A stretch of 64,000 bases of DNA from Arthrobacter sp. TPD3018. Its GTDB lineage: Bacteria; Pseudomonadota; Alphaproteobacteria; Sphingomonadales; Sphingomonadaceae. Shown piece by piece: positions 28,800 to 38,960 of the stretch. The translations under genes and the position numbers were made by a program. Under the pieces are notes generated by a model. It saw only the letters and a program-made list of their open reading frames with translations. It did no database searches and was not told where the DNA came from. Numbering within the stretch: position 1 is the first letter of the stretch; every line of letters starts with the position of its first letter. The stretch lies in assembly GCA_003075315.1 (NCBI GenBank), contig QDFQ01000002.1, positions 210,821 through 274,820 on the forward strand. The letters run 5' to 3'.

Positions 28800-30605
28800 T
28801 CAATACACCCGCTTCTTCGGCTTGATGTATTCGACGTCGTCGGTGAGCGTATAATCGTGCACCGGGCGATAATCGATCGCGGTGGCGCCGCCGACGCCGC
28901 CCCAGCCGGTGAAGGTGGTGATCGTGTGCTTCATCCAGTTCGCATCGTCGCGATCCGGGTGATCCTCGTTCACATGGGCGCCGCGCGATTCCTTGCGGTT
29001 GGCCGCCGAATCGATCGTCACCAGCGCCTGCGCCACCAGATTGTCGAGCTCCAGCGTCTCGATCAGATCGGTGTTCCAGATCAGGCTGCGGTCGTTGACC
29101 TGCACGTCCTGCATCGAGGCGTAGATGTCCTTCATCAGCGCCTGGCCTTCGCTGAGCAGCGCGTTGTCGCGGAACACCGCGCAATGCTTCTGCATCGTGC
29201 GCTGCATCCGCCCGCGAATCTCAGCGGTCGGCGTCGAGCCGGCGGCGGTGCGGAATTTGTCGAGACGCGTCAGCGACAGCTCTTCCGATCCCTTGGGCAG
29301 CGGATTGTGCGTCGTGTTGGGCTTGCAGATGTCGGCGATACGCTTGCCGGTCGCGCGGCCGAACACGACGAGGTCGATCAGCGAGTTCGAGCCGAGGCGG
29401 TTCGCGCCATGGACCGACACGCATGCCGCCTCGCCGACCGCGAACAGGCCGGGGACGACCGTGTCCGGATTGCCGTCGACCAGGTTGACGACCTCGCCGT
29501 GGAAGTTCGTCGGGATGCCGCCCATGTTGTAATGGACGGTCGGCGTGACGGGGAGCGGCTGGCGCGTCAGGTCGACGCCGGCGAAGATCTTGCCCGTCTC
29601 GGTGATGCCCGGCAGGCGCTCGTGCAGCACCTTGGGATCGATATGGTCGAGGTGCAGGAAGATGTGGTCGCCGTTCTTGCCGACGCCGCGACCTTCACGC
29701 ATTTCCATCGCCATCGACCGCGACACGACGTCGCGCGACGCCAGGTCCTTCGCGGAGGGGGCGTAGCGCTCCATGAAGCGCTCGCCCTCGGAATTGGTGA
29801 GATAGCCGCCTTCGCCGCGCGCACCCTCGGTGATGAGCACGCCGGCGCCGTAGATGCCGGTCGGGTGGAACTGCACGAACTCCATGTCCTGCAACGGCAG
29901 GCCGGCGCGCAGCACCATGCCGCCGCCGTCGCCGGTGCAGGTGTGCGCCGAGGTCGCCGAGAAATAGCAGCGGCCATAGCCGCCCGTCGCCAGCACGGTG
30001 TTGTGGCTGCGGAAGCGGTGGATGCTGCCGTCTTCCATGCAGAGCGCGATCACGCCACGGCACACGCCGTTTTCCATGATCAGGTCGAGCGCGAAATATT
30101 CGACGTAGAAGTCGGCGTCATAGCGCAGCGACTGCTGGTAGAGCGTATGGAGCATCGCATGCCCCGTACGGTCCGCCGCGGCGCAGGTGCGCTGCGCGGG
30201 CGGGCCTTCGCCCATGTTCTGCATCATGCCGCCGAACGGGCGCTGATAGATGCGGCCTTCGTCCGTGCGGCTGAAGGGCATGCCGGCATGTTCCAGCTCG
30301 TACACCGCCGCCGGTGCCTCGCGGACCATATATTCGATCGCGTCCTGGTCACCCAGCCAGTCCGACCCTTTGACGGTGTCGTACATGTGCCAGGTCCAGT
30401 GATCCGGGCCCATGTTGCCCAGGCTCGCGGCGATGCCGCCTTGCGCGGCAACGGTGTGCGACCGCGTCGGGAACACCTTGGTGATGCAGGCGGTCTTCAG
30501 GCCGTTCTGCGCGCATTCCATGACGGCGCGAAGCCCCGAGCCGCCCGCGCCGACGACGACGGCGTCATAGGTGTGGTCGATGATCTTATAGGCAGGCGCG
30601 TTCAT
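28800..30605 (-). CDS. sdhA: Succinate dehydrogenase flavoprotein subunit SdhA
   Basis: 601 residues. Dinucleotide-binding motif [15 protein letters not shown], the covalent-FAD region [16 protein letters not shown], active-site [21 protein letters not shown], and the C-terminal [14 protein letters not shown] block ([11 protein letters not shown]). It oxidises succinate to fumarate in complex II on the inner membrane. It overlaps sdhD by four bases (ATGA). No sdhB follows; the next gene is the convergent SulP gene. Confidence 0.98.
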   Translation of the reverse strand: MNAPAYKIIDHTYDAVVVGAGGSGLRAVMECAQNGLKTACITKVFPTRSHTVAAQGGIAASLGNMGPDHWTWHMYDTVKGSDWLGDQDAIEYMVREAPAAVYELEHAGMPFSRTDEGRIYQRPFGGMMQNMGEGPPAQRTCAAADRTGHAMLHTLYQQSLRYDADFYVEYFALDLIMENGVCRGVIALCMEDGSIHRFRSHNTVLATGGYGRCYFSATSAHTCTGDGGGMVLRAGLPLQDMEFVQFHPTGIYGAGVLITEGARGEGGYLTNSEGERFMERYAPSAKDLASRDVVSRSMAMEMREGRGVGKNGDHIFLHLDHIDPKVLHERLPGITETGKIFAGVDLTRQPLPVTPTVHYNMGGIPTNFHGEVVNLVDGNPDTVVPGLFAVGEAACVSVHGANRLGSNSLIDLVVFGRATGKRIADICKPNTTHNPLPKGSEELSLTRLDKFRTAAGSTPTAEIRGRMQRTMQKHCAVFRDNALLSEGQALMKDIYASMQDVQVNDRSLIWNTDLIETLELDNLVAQALVTIDSAANRKESRGAHVNEDHPDRDDANWMKHTITTFTGWGGVGGATAIDYRPVHDYTLTDDVEYIKPKKRVY

Positions 30606-30985
30606 GCCGCAGCTCCGAAGGCGACCTTAAGGATCGCGAAGATGGCGATCGCGGCGGTCGCGACCGTGAAGAAGTTCAGCGCCAGGATGGCGGCGACGCG
30701 CTTCTGTTCGTGCTGGTAATCCTCGATCACCACCTGCAGCCCGAGGCGGAAGTGATAGAAGACCGACACGATCAGCAGCACCATCGGCACCGCGACCCAG
30801 CTGTTGCGCAGCCAGTCGTGGACGCTGGCATAATCATAGCCCGGCAGCCGCAGCAGCGAGAAGACGAACCAGAGCGTCAGGAACAGGTTGGAACCCGCGG
30901 TGACGCGCTGGCGCCACCAGTGATGCGCGCCTTCCTTGGCGCTGCCGAGGCCGCGGACGCGGCCGATGCTGGTGCCCGAACCCAT
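30602..30985 (-). CDS. sdhD: Succinate dehydrogenase membrane anchor SdhD
   Basis: 127 residues with three hydrophobic segments ([42 protein letters not shown]). The loop [21 protein letters not shown] is the conserved quinone/heme region of alphaproteobacterial SdhD. The start overlaps the sdhC stop by one base. Together with SdhC it anchors SdhA and SdhB and binds ubiquinone. Confidence 0.93.
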   Translation of the reverse strand: MGSGTSIGRVRGLGSAKEGAHHWWRQRVTAGSNLFLTLWFVFSLLRLPGYDYASVHDWLRNSWVAVPMVLLIVSVFYHFRLGLQVVIEDYQHEQKRVAAILALNFFTVATAAIAIFAILKVAFGAAA

Positions 30986-31413
30986 TACTTCATCCCCAGG
31001 TAGAGCCAGAAGGCCGCGGTCAGCACCACGCCGCCGACCATGACCGCCAGACTGAACATCTTGTTGCGCTTCAGTTCGAACGCCGCGCCCGCGTCCATCA
31101 CCAGGTGGCGGATGCCGTTCAGCGCGTGCGTGAAGAATGCCCAGGTCATGCCGACCCCGATCACCCAGCCGAGCGGATTGAGCGCGCCGCTGTCATGGGT
31201 GAAGACGTCACGGAACGTCGCGTAGCTTTCCGCCCCGCCCGCGATCGCGGCCAGCCACCACACCAGCAGCACCGTACCGACCGTCGCCATCCCCGAACCC
31301 GTGGCGCGATGGAGGATGGAGACCAGCATATGCGGCCCCCAGCTGTAGTGGAGCTTCATAAAGCCCGAGAAGAGATGCGGGCTGCGCGGGCGCGCCGGAG
31401 TGCGGGATGCCAT
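30985..31413 (-). CDS. sdhC: Succinate dehydrogenase cytochrome b556 subunit SdhC
   Basis: 142 residues from the ATG at 31413, supported by GAGGA 8 bp upstream. Conserved SPHLFSGFMKLHYSWGPHM and SILHRATGSGMA, with FTHALNGIRHLVMDAG holding the heme-ligand His. It is the first gene of the sdhCDA unit, transcribed from the gap shared with the chemoreceptor genes. Confidence 0.94.
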   Translation of the reverse strand: MASRTPARPRSPHLFSGFMKLHYSWGPHMLVSILHRATGSGMATVGTVLLVWWLAAIAGGAESYATFRDVFTHDSGALNPLGWVIGVGMTWAFFTHALNGIRHLVMDAGAAFELKRNKMFSLAVMVGGVVLTAAFWLYLGMK

Positions 31414-31489
31414 GAACGGTCCTCGGGCAAGATCGATTGCAGTGCCTATTAGGCCACGCGTTCGCCGATGCAACCCATAGCATCCGCTC

Positions 31490-31505
31490 CTAACGGAGCA
31501 TTAAC
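31490..31505 (+). promoter_or_regulatory. Candidate CtrA-binding site
   Basis: CTAA-N7-TTAAC, one mismatch from the alphaproteobacterial CtrA consensus TTAA-N7-TTAAC. It lies 75-90 bp before the first chemoreceptor start, in the shared gap with sdhC. CtrA controls motility and chemotaxis genes in many alphaproteobacteria. It also overlaps a GCTCC-TAAC-GGAGC dyad. Confidence 0.4.
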
Positions 31506-31579
31506 CACTTGGGCGGTAGGCACGACGGTCGAGAGGCCCGGTCACCGGGCACGTCGCTCGTTCGCCGGAGACTTCAGCT

Positions 31580-32941
31580 TTGCCCGACATCGCCCTGCCG
31601 CCCCCGGCCAGCATCGCCGCCAGCATCGACCTGGCGAGTCGCATCAAGGCGTTCGACGGAGGCGACGAGACGCTGGCTGAGCAGGCCCGCGAATTGTGGA
31701 CGATCATCGAACCCGACGCGGGCGAGATCGTCGATGCCTATTGGGACCATTGGCGCGCCGCCAACCCCGGCGCACCGACCTGGACGCCGATGGAGGGCGA
31801 CCGGCGCCGCACGGCGGGCATCGCCTATCTGCGCAACCGTTTCTGCTATCTGGAGGGAACGGCTTGGGTCGAATCGCTCGAACGCTCGGTCGCCGCGGCC
31901 TATGCCGCCGGCGTCGAGACGATGGAATTGCTCGCCATGTCCTGCGCCAGCGACCGCGCCGTCCTGAAGGCGCTCAAGCGGCGCCTGCCCGAAGACACGT
32001 TGCACCGCACCGAGCTGGTCGACGCGCTGATGCGCCTGTTCGGCATGGAAACCGAGTTGACCGTCGCGCTGTTCGCCGGCTTTGCCGCCTATAGTGCGCA
32101 TGCGGCGCGCGAGCGGCTGGCGGGCGACTTTCGCGAAGGCATCGCCGATGCCGTCGAGACCGCGACCGTCGAAGGCCGCACGTTGCGCGCCCAGGCCGAG
32201 CGCAGCTCGGGCTCCGCACGCGGCATGCTGGGCAAGACCAGCGAGGTCGCCGCCGCCGCCGAACAATCCGCCGTCGCGATGCGCGAGGCGGCACAGACAG
32301 CCGCGGGCCTGATCCGCGCGATCGAGGACGCCCGCACCGAGGTGGAGGCCGCCGCCGAGATCGCCAGCCGCGCCTCGCGCCAGGCGACCGACGCGGTCGG
32401 CATGTCGGAAACGCTGTCCGACCACGCCAAATCGATTGAATCGATTTTGGGCCTGATCCGCGACATCGCCGGGCAGACCAACCTGCTCGCGCTGAACGCG
32501 ACGATCGAGGCGGCGCGCGCTGGTGACGCCGGCCGTGGCTTCGCCGTCGTCGCGCAGGAGGTGAAGAGCCTCGCCAACCAGACCGCGCGCGCGACCGACG
32601 ATATCGCCGCCAAGATCGCCTCGATCCAATCGGCGACGAAATCCACCGTCGAAACCAATGCCAGCATCCGCACGACGGTGACCGAGGTGCAGGAATCGGC
32701 CGACCGCATCCGCTTCGCGATGGAGGCGCAGGCGCAGACCGTCACCGCGATTACCGCCGCGGTCGACGAAACCGCGCTCGCCGCCGATTCGATGGCGAGC
32801 ACGATCGCCACGATCCGCATGGACACTGAAACCGTCGCGGCCGAGATCGACGGCGTCGGCCGCGGCTTCGACATGCTCGACGGGCGATTGCAGTCGCTGA
32901 AGAGCAGCGCGGGCGATTTCGTCGCCAAGGTCGCCGCCTGA
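31580..32941 (+). CDS. Soluble methyl-accepting chemotaxis-type protein, globin-like N-terminus lacking the histidine
   Basis: 453 residues from a TTG at 31580, supported by GGAG about 11 bp upstream; no in-frame ATG is close. No membrane segment. The N-terminal 170 residues look like a protoglobin sensor fold by comparison with the next gene. Aligning AWVESLERS here with AWVKIAHRH there, the two histidines become Glu101 and Ser103, so heme binding is doubtful. The C-terminal half has the chemoreceptor signalling hairpin ([20 protein letters not shown], then [15 protein letters not shown]). It lacks an obvious C-terminal CheR tether. It would act in the cytoplasm through a CheA/CheW array, if at all. 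Confidence 0.85.
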   Translation: MPDIALPPPASIAASIDLASRIKAFDGGDETLAEQARELWTIIEPDAGEIVDAYWDHWRAANPGAPTWTPMEGDRRRTAGIAYLRNRFCYLEGTAWVESLERSVAAAYAAGVETMELLAMSCASDRAVLKALKRRLPEDTLHRTELVDALMRLFGMETELTVALFAGFAAYSAHAARERLAGDFREGIADAVETATVEGRTLRAQAERSSGSARGMLGKTSEVAAAAEQSAVAMREAAQTAAGLIRAIEDARTEVEAAAEIASRASRQATDAVGMSETLSDHAKSIESILGLIRDIAGQTNLLALNATIEAARAGDAGRGFAVVAQEVKSLANQTARATDDIAAKIASIQSATKSTVETNASIRTTVTEVQESADRIRFAMEAQAQTVTAITAAVDETALAADSMASTIATIRMDTETVAAEIDGVGRGFDMLDGRLQSLKSSAGDFVAKVAA

Positions 32942-32989
32942 TGGATCGTGCCATCCCGTCGCCCCGTTCGCTGCGGGGCTGACCGCATC

Positions 32990-34318
32990 ATGCCACGGCG
33001 CATCATCGACCATCTGGGCGAATATGACTGGGACGGCACGCTCGCCGACACGTCGCGCGACATTTGCGCCTTGCTGTCGGAGGCGGATTATCGCGACATC
33101 GCGCGCTGCTTCTGGGACCAGTATCTCTCGCTGCCCGCGACGCAGCCCGTCCGCCACCTGTTCCACGGTGATCGGCTGGAGCGCCGGATGCGCGAAAGCA
33201 TCGAATATGCCCACCTGAAATACGGCAATCCGTTCGACGAGGCCTGGGTGAAGATCGCGCACCGCCACGCCGACCAGTGCCTGCGATCGAACGTCCCTTT
33301 GCCCAGTCTGCAGGCGGCGCTCGCCCACTCGCACAGCCACACGGTACGTATCCTCGAAGGCTATTGTACGGGCGATACGCAGCGCCTGTTGCGCATGTGC
33401 GACGCGGTGCAACGCATTTCGCTGGTCGAGGCCGATCTGATGTCGGGCTATCTCGCCAAGGTTCACGAGGATCAGGCGCGTAGCGAGCGCCAGGAACGCT
33501 CCGCCGCCTTCCGCGAAAGCATCGCCGTGTCGATCGAGGGTGCGGTGGCGCTGGGCGCGCGCATCCGCGTGCAGGCCGACGCCGCCTCCACCTCGACGCG
33601 GACCGTCATGGAAAAGGCGAGCAGCGTCGCCAGCGATGCCGAGGAAACCGCGCTCGCGATGCGCAGCGCCGCGCATACAGCCGCGGGCCTGACGCATGCG
33701 ATCGAAAGCGCCCGCACCGAGGTGGAGGCCGCCGCCGGCATCGCGACGCGCGCCAGCGAACATGCCGTCGATGCGGTGCGCGCCAGCGAGACGCTGTCCG
33801 ATCACGCGAAATCGATCGAATCGATCCTGGGCCTGATCCGCGACATCGCGGGACAGACCAACCTGCTCGCGCTGAACGCGACGATCGAGGCGGCGCGCGC
33901 AGGCGACGCCGGCCGCGGCTTCGCCGTCGTTGCGCAGGAGGTGAAGAGCCTCGCCAACCAGACCGCGCGCGCGACCGACGACATCGCCGCTAAGATCGCC
34001 GCGATTCAGGCGGCGACGCGCTCCACCGTCGAAACCAACATCAGCATCCGCCAGACGGTGGATGCGGCGCGCAATTCGGCGCTGCGCATCCGCAGCGCGA
34101 TGGAGGAACAGGCGCGCACGGTCGACACCATCACCGCCGCGATCGACGAAGGCGCGCTCGCCGCCGACACGATGGCGGCGACGGTCGACACGATCCGCGA
34201 CGACACGCATGCCGTCGTCGGCGAGATCGTGTGCCTGGGCGCCGGCTTCAGCGAGGTCGGCGATCGGCTGGCGCAACTGCAACGCTCCGCCGAAAGCTTC
34301 TCCGCCAGCGTGGCCTGA
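32990..34318 (+). CDS. Soluble methyl-accepting chemotaxis-type protein with globin-like sensor
   Basis: 442 residues from the ATG at 32990. The N-terminal domain has an F-helix-like [16 protein letters not shown] (His91/His93), as in globin-coupled sensors such as HemAT, so heme-based oxygen sensing is plausible. The C-terminal half is the chemoreceptor signalling region, nearly identical to that of the preceding gene in both protein and DNA (for example 32440-32620 against 33820-34000). The N-terminal halves differ much more. The pair is a tandem duplication with a conserved or converted signalling half. Confidence 0.86.
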   Translation: MPRRIIDHLGEYDWDGTLADTSRDICALLSEADYRDIARCFWDQYLSLPATQPVRHLFHGDRLERRMRESIEYAHLKYGNPFDEAWVKIAHRHADQCLRSNVPLPSLQAALAHSHSHTVRILEGYCTGDTQRLLRMCDAVQRISLVEADLMSGYLAKVHEDQARSERQERSAAFRESIAVSIEGAVALGARIRVQADAASTSTRTVMEKASSVASDAEETALAMRSAAHTAAGLTHAIESARTEVEAAAGIATRASEHAVDAVRASETLSDHAKSIESILGLIRDIAGQTNLLALNATIEAARAGDAGRGFAVVAQEVKSLANQTARATDDIAAKIAAIQAATRSTVETNISIRQTVDAARNSALRIRSAMEEQARTVDTITAAIDEGALAADTMAATVDTIRDDTHAVVGEIVCLGAGFSEVGDRLAQLQRSAESFSASVA

Positions 34319-34382
34319 CGCGGGTTTCCGCACCTGCCGCGGGTAGTTGCCCGCCCGGCCACCGCCGGTTAGGGCCGCGGCC

Positions 34383-35090
34383 ATGACCATAATCGTAACC
34401 GGATCGAGCCGCGGCATCGGCGCCAGCATCCTCGCGACGCTCCGCGATGGCGGCCATGCCGTCATCGGCCAGGCGACCACCACTGCCAGCGGGGCAGATA
34501 TCGCCGCCGATTTCGCCGACCCCGCCGCCCCCCGCGCGCTGTGGGATGCGGCGCTCGCCCGGGCCGGCGGCACGATCGACGTGCTGATCAACAATGCCGG
34601 CGTGTTCGAAGCCAATCCGCTCGACCGCGCGGCCGACGACTGGGTCGCCGACTGGGAACGGACGCAGCGCATCAACTTGACCGCGGCTGCCGAACTCTGC
34701 CGCCTCGCCGTGCTCCACTGGCAGGACCGCAAGGTCGGGGGCCGCATCGTCAACATCGCCAGCCGCGCCGCCTATCGCGGCGACAGCCCCGCCCACTGGC
34801 ATTATGCCGCGGCCAAGGCCGGCATGGTCGCGATGACCAAGACGATCGCGCGTGCCTATGCGAAAGACGGCATCCTCGCCTTCGCCATCTGCCCCGGCTT
34901 CACCATGACCGGCATGGCGGACGATTACCTCGCCAGCCGCGGCGGCGACAAGCTGCTCGCCGACATTCCGCTGGGCCGCGTCGCCGATCCGGACGAAGTG
35001 GCGACGCTCGCCCGCTTCTGCGCCCTCGAAGCGCCCGCCTCGATGACCGGCGCGGTGCTTGACATCAATGGAGCGTCGTATGTCCGGTGA
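34383..35090 (+). CDS. Short-chain dehydrogenase/reductase
   Basis: 235 residues from the ATG at 34383. NAD(P) motif TGSSRGIG at residues 6-13, NNAGVFEANPLDR, catalytic Ser in NIASRAA and Tyr/Lys in HYAAAKAGMVAMTK. Resembles FabG-like 3-oxoacyl reductases; the substrate is unknown. The last 11 bases overlap prmA, so the two are probably translated from one message. Confidence 0.92.
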   Translation: MTIIVTGSSRGIGASILATLRDGGHAVIGQATTTASGADIAADFADPAAPRALWDAALARAGGTIDVLINNAGVFEANPLDRAADDWVADWERTQRINLTAAAELCRLAVLHWQDRKVGGRIVNIASRAAYRGDSPAHWHYAAAKAGMVAMTKTIARAYAKDGILAFAICPGFTMTGMADDYLASRGGDKLLADIPLGRVADPDEVATLARFCALEAPASMTGAVLDINGASYVR

Positions 35091-36030
35091 TAGCTGGCGG
35101 ATCACCCTGCCCTGCACCCGCGCCGAAGCGGAGGCGATCGACAGCGCATCCGATCTCGCGATCGACGCGGTGCTGATGACCACCGAAGAGGTGGAGGACG
35201 ACGTCGAACGCTGGCGACTCGACGCCTATGTCGAGCATGAGCCCGATGCGGCGATGCTCGCGACGATCCACGCCCTGGTGCCGAGCGCGAGCGCCCACGA
35301 TCCCGTCGTGACGCAGCTGGGCGACGAGGACTGGATCGCGATGAGCCAGGCGGGGCTGGAGCCGATCCGCGAAGGCCGCTTCGTCGTTCATACCAGCGCG
35401 CATCCCGTCGCGGCGCCTGCGGGTGGCCGCGCCTTCCTGATCGATGCGGGGCAGGCCTTTGGCACCGGCCATCACGGCACGACCAGCGGCTGCCTCGCCA
35501 TGCTCGACGGCCTAGCGGTGGCGGGCAAGACCTTCACCCGCGCGATCGACGTCGGCACCGGCACCGGCCTGCTCGCCTTCGCCGCGGTCGAACTGTGGCC
35601 CGATGCGCTGGTCGTTGCGACCGACATCGATCCCGTCGCGGTCGACGTGACACGCGACAATGCCGCGCTGAACGGCATCGCGGCGGACGCGGTGACGCTG
35701 TTCGTCGCCGACGGCGCGCGCCACCCCGATATCGACGCGACCGCGCCCTATGATCTGGTGATCGCCAACATCCTCGCCGGCCCGCTGGTGTCGATGGCGC
35801 CCGAGCTCGCCGCGATCGCTGCGCCGCACGCGACGATCGTGCTGGCGGGCCTGCTGGAAACGCAGCGCGAGACCGTCGTCGCGGCCTACACCGCCTGCGG
35901 CTGCACGCTCGACGCGATCGACCGCCGCGGCGACTGGACCGTCCTGCGCCTCACCGCGGGCGCGGACCGCTACGTGCCGACCGCACCCTTCGACCCCAAG
36001 GGCCGCGACGGCTGGGCGCTGGACCTGTAA
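35080..36030 (+). CDS. prmA: Ribosomal protein L11 methyltransferase PrmA
   Basis: 316 residues from the ATG at 35080. The C-terminal SAM-dependent domain has motif I AIDVGTGTGLLAFAA, the family stretch AFGTGHHGTTSGCLAML, the acidic ATDIDPVAVDVTRDNA and the NPPY-like IANILAGPLV motif of PrmA. The N-terminal 100 residues form the L11-recognition domain. It trimethylates ribosomal protein L11. Confidence 0.95.
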   Translation: MSGDSWRITLPCTRAEAEAIDSASDLAIDAVLMTTEEVEDDVERWRLDAYVEHEPDAAMLATIHALVPSASAHDPVVTQLGDEDWIAMSQAGLEPIREGRFVVHTSAHPVAAPAGGRAFLIDAGQAFGTGHHGTTSGCLAMLDGLAVAGKTFTRAIDVGTGTGLLAFAAVELWPDALVVATDIDPVAVDVTRDNAALNGIAADAVTLFVADGARHPDIDATAPYDLVIANILAGPLVSMAPELAAIAAPHATIVLAGLLETQRETVVAAYTACGCTLDAIDRRGDWTVLRLTAGADRYVPTAPFDPKGRDGWALDL

Positions 36031-36059
36031 TCCTCACGCCGGCATCTCATCCTCGCCTC

Positions 36060-36138
36060 GTCATCCCGGCCTTGAGCCGGGATCCCGCTGCTCTCCCGGC
36101 CGGCCAAGAGCGGGACCCCGGATCACGTCCGGGGTGAC
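36060..36138. repeat. Intergenic palindromic repeat, family D
   Basis: 79-bp element with GTCATCCCGGCC and CCGGGGTGAC ends and AGCGGGACCCC/GGGATCCCGCT inner arms. A half-copy of family C follows near 36200 (CCGCCTCCGCGGAAATGAC). Located between convergent prmA and phhA. Confidence 0.8.
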
Positions 36139-36234
36139 GGGTATGGCGGGGATCCATACCCTCCAACCTCACGGCCCTTTCAACGGCCTGTGCGTCTGGA
36201 CTCCCGCCTCCGCGGAAATGACGCCCTCGTCGGC

Positions 36235-37104
36235 TCAGCCCGCCTTCCCCCGCGCATAGGCCTGCGTGCCGTGCGTCAGCACCTCATCCCCCTCCACGAT
36301 CGCCGCGACCGGAATGTCCTCCTGCGCCTTCAGTTCGTCATACAAGGGCGCAAAGTCCGTCTCGACCGTCACCCGCAGCAGTTCGTCGAAGCTCGGAATG
36401 ACGAAGTAATTCTGCTGGAAATCGTCGATCCGATATTCCGTCCGCATCACGCGCGCGATATCGAACCCGATGCGATTGGGGCTGGGATCGTCGAGCGCGA
36501 AGCGGCTTTCGGCATAGCTCGACACGATGCCCGAGCCATAGATGCGCAGCCCCTCGGGCTCCTGGATCAGCCCGAATTCCACCGTATACCAGTACAGCCG
36601 CCCCAGATATTTCAGCGCATCGTGCTGCATCGCGCGCTGCCCGCCGCGGCCGTATGCCTCCAGATAATCGGCGAACACCGGATCGGCGAGCATCGGCACA
36701 TGGCCGAACACATCGTGGAAGACGTCGGGTTCCTGCAGATAGTCGAGCTGGTCCGGCCGGCGGATGAAATTGCCGGCGACGAAGCGGCGATTCGCCATGT
36801 GATCGAAAAAAACATCGTCCGGCACCAGCCCCGGCACCGCCACCACTTGCCACCCCGTCAGCTTCATAAGCCGTTCGGACAGTTCCTCAAAATCCGGGAT
36901 GCCGGGTTTCGACAGCTTCAGCACGTCGAGCCCGCGCAGATAGGCGTCCGATGCGCGGCCGGGAAGCAGTTGGGATTGGCGCGCGAACAGCGTATCCCAG
37001 GTCGCATGCTCCTCCGCCGTGTAATGCTGCCAGTTCTGGGGGATCGTCCAGTCTGCGGCGGCATCGGTGGGGGGCGAAGCGAGCGCGTGCGTGTCTGTGG
37101 CCAT
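36235..37104 (-). CDS. phhA: Phenylalanine 4-monooxygenase
   Basis: 289 residues from the ATG at 37104. An ATG at 37119 is also in frame; neither has a clear ribosome site. The iron ligands are visible: two His in FHDVFGHVPML and the Glu in YTVEFGLI. Also present are YGSGIVSSYAES and DLQRIDDF-type C-terminal segments (RIDDFQQNYFVI). The tetrahydropterin-dependent enzyme turns phenylalanine to tyrosine. It is divergent from the DUF2459 gene with only about 25 bp between starts. Confidence 0.95.
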   Translation of the reverse strand: MATDTHALASPPTDAAADWTIPQNWQHYTAEEHATWDTLFARQSQLLPGRASDAYLRGLDVLKLSKPGIPDFEELSERLMKLTGWQVVAVPGLVPDDVFFDHMANRRFVAGNFIRRPDQLDYLQEPDVFHDVFGHVPMLADPVFADYLEAYGRGGQRAMQHDALKYLGRLYWYTVEFGLIQEPEGLRIYGSGIVSSYAESRFALDDPSPNRIGFDIARVMRTEYRIDDFQQNYFVIPSFDELLRVTVETDFAPLYDELKAQEDIPVAAIVEGDEVLTHGTQAYARGKAG

Positions 37105-37129
37105 GGCATGGCGTAACATAAGGTTTCGG

Positions 37130-37804
37130 ATGATACTATATGGCGTGATACGTCGGATCGGTCGGGGATTGCTCATGGCGCTGGCGGTGCTGGCGATGAT
37201 CGGCGGCGGCTATGCGGCGGCGGGGATGATCGGGGGCGCCATTCCCGTCAACGCCGCCTGGCGCCCGCCGACGGACGGCGTACGCGTCTATCTCGAATCG
37301 AATGGCGTGCACGTCGCCCTGGTGCTGCCCAAGGTCGCAGCCGGAATCGACTGGCGCGATTGGGCACCGGGAGCCGACCTCGCCGATCCGCGTTATGCCC
37401 GTTATGACCATATCGCGATCGGCTGGGGCGAACGGACCTTCTTTCTCGATACGCCGACCTGGGCGGACGTGCGGCTGGCAACGATCCTGCACGCCGCGAT
37501 CGGCAGCGACGCGACGCTGCTCCACGTCGAGCACGTCCCCGCGCCTGCGCCCGGCGACGGTATTCGCGTCGTGACGCTGCGGCCCGAGGAATATCGCCGG
37601 CTCGCGGCCGGCATTCGCGCCAGCGCCGCGCCGGTCCGCCGCAGCTTTCGCGGCTATGGCGCGAACGACGTCTTCTATGCCGGCACCGGCCATTACAGCG
37701 CCCGGCACACCTGCAACGCCTGGGTCGGCGCGACGCTGGCGAACGCGGGCGTGCGGGTCGGCCGCTGGACGCCCTTCCCGATCACGGTGCTGTCATGGTT
37801 CTGA
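37130..37804 (+). CDS. DUF2459 family membrane-anchored protein
   Basis: 224 residues from the ATG at 37130, which has AAGG nearby. One N-terminal membrane segment (GLLMALAVLAMIGGGYAAAG), then an extracytoplasmic domain with IGWGERTFFLDTPTWADVR and GHYSARHTCNAWVGATLANAG. The latter holds Cys and His residues resembling the NlpC/P60-type core suggested for this family. TIGR02117/DUF2459 proteins are uncharacterised. The stop codon overlaps the hydrolase gene downstream by 10 bp. Confidence 0.85.
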   Translation: MILYGVIRRIGRGLLMALAVLAMIGGGYAAAGMIGGAIPVNAAWRPPTDGVRVYLESNGVHVALVLPKVAAGIDWRDWAPGADLADPRYARYDHIAIGWGERTFFLDTPTWADVRLATILHAAIGSDATLLHVEHVPAPAPGDGIRVVTLRPEEYRRLAAGIRASAAPVRRSFRGYGANDVFYAGTGHYSARHTCNAWVGATLANAGVRVGRWTPFPITVLSWF

Positions 37805-38583
37805 GCCGGCTGCAGACCGGCCTCGCCCGCTGGCGCAGCGATCCGCCGCCGCATGCCCGTTTCGGCGCGCGCTTCGACGCGCCCCCGCCCCCGCCCAAGG
37901 CGCTCGCGGCGAGCGAGGTGCCGCGCGTCGCCTGGATGCTCGCGACGCGCTGGCGGCATGCCGCCGCGCTGGCCGCGGTGCCGCCGGGTGCGGGTGGCAC
38001 GGTGATGATCCTGCCCGGGCTGTTCGACGCCGACGGCTCCAGCCTGGTGCTGCGGCGCTTCCTCGAAGGGCTTGGCTATCGCGCCGAAGGCTGGGGGCTG
38101 GGCCGGAACCTGGGCGTCAAAAGCGTCGGCGCGGAGGCCGAGCGGCTGATCGCGCGGGTCGAGGCATTGGAGGCGGAGGACGGGCCGGTGACGCTGGTCG
38201 GCGTCAGCCTCGGCGGCATCATGGCGCGGCTGGTCGCGCATCGCCGACCGGATCTGGTGCGGCGCGTGGTGACGGTCAGCTCGCCCTATGCTGGCTGGGG
38301 CCGCGCCACCAACGTCTGGCGCGCGTTCGAATGGGCGACGGGCGAGCGTGTCGACGACCCCGCCGTGATCGCCCGCAGCGAAGCGATCGCCGCGCCGCTG
38401 CCGGTGCCCTGCACCGCGATCTGGAGTCCGCACGACGGCTTCGTCAACGGCTTCATCTGCCACGACCCCAGCGCGGACGCGGTGCAGGTGAACAGCGGCC
38501 ACCTGGGCGTGCATATCCACCCCGAAGTGCTGATCGCCGTGGCAGCGGCGCTGGCAAAGGACGCCGTCGCGCAGGATCGGTGA
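37795..38583 (+). CDS. Alpha/beta hydrolase fold protein
   Basis: 262 residues. The first 70 are Pro/Ala-rich. The catalytic nucleophile is the Ser of GVSLGG, preceded by the oxyanion region VMILPGLFDADGS. The likely Asp is in SPHDGFV and the His in NSGHLGVHIHPEV. The PGL/lipase-like pattern suggests an esterase or acyltransferase acting in the cytoplasm. It is coupled to the DUF2459 gene by overlap, but the functional link is unknown. Confidence 0.83.
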   Translation: MVLSRLQTGLARWRSDPPPHARFGARFDAPPPPPKALAASEVPRVAWMLATRWRHAAALAAVPPGAGGTVMILPGLFDADGSSLVLRRFLEGLGYRAEGWGLGRNLGVKSVGAEAERLIARVEALEAEDGPVTLVGVSLGGIMARLVAHRRPDLVRRVVTVSSPYAGWGRATNVWRAFEWATGERVDDPAVIARSEAIAAPLPVPCTAIWSPHDGFVNGFICHDPSADAVQVNSGHLGVHIHPEVLIAVAAALAKDAVAQDR

Positions 38584-38735
38584 GCGCGCGCGGGGTGTCG
38601 CTGGCCTGCGGTCGTTCCGGCGAAGGCTTGCCCGACGCACCTTTGCCCCTCGGCAATCCGCCACCCCCCTTCGTCATTCCCGCAGAGGCGCCCCCGGCGT
38701 CCCTTGGGCGCTGGCATCCCGCCAACCCTCCCTCC

Positions 38736-38829
38736 GTCATTCCCGCGGAGGCGGGAATCCAGACTGGCTGACCGTGCGGCTCTATCGCAACCGTCAGAGG
38801 TTCTGGATTCCCGCCTTCGCGGGAATGAC
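38736..38829. repeat. Intergenic palindromic repeat, family C
   Basis: 94-bp element, GTCATTCCCGCGG to GCGGGAATGAC, with TGGCTGACCGTGCGGCTC in its middle, matching the copy at 28660 nearly base for base. Confidence 0.85.
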
Positions 38830-38857
38830 GGGAGTGTGGTTACGGCCTCACCATTTC

Positions 38858-38960
38858 GTCATCCCGGCGAACGCCGGGATCCATGGACGCGGGCGGCAGA
38901 CGGCGGCGAACACCAACGGCAACTACCGCAACCATGGATCCCGGCGTTCGCCGGGATGAC
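38858..38960. repeat. Intergenic palindromic repeat, family E
   Basis: 103-bp element. GTCATCCCGGCGAACGCCGG at the left pairs with CCGGCGTTCGCCGGGATGAC at the right, followed inward by GATCCATGG/CCATGGATC. It is a near-perfect inverted repeat of about 28 bp. Confidence 0.85.
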
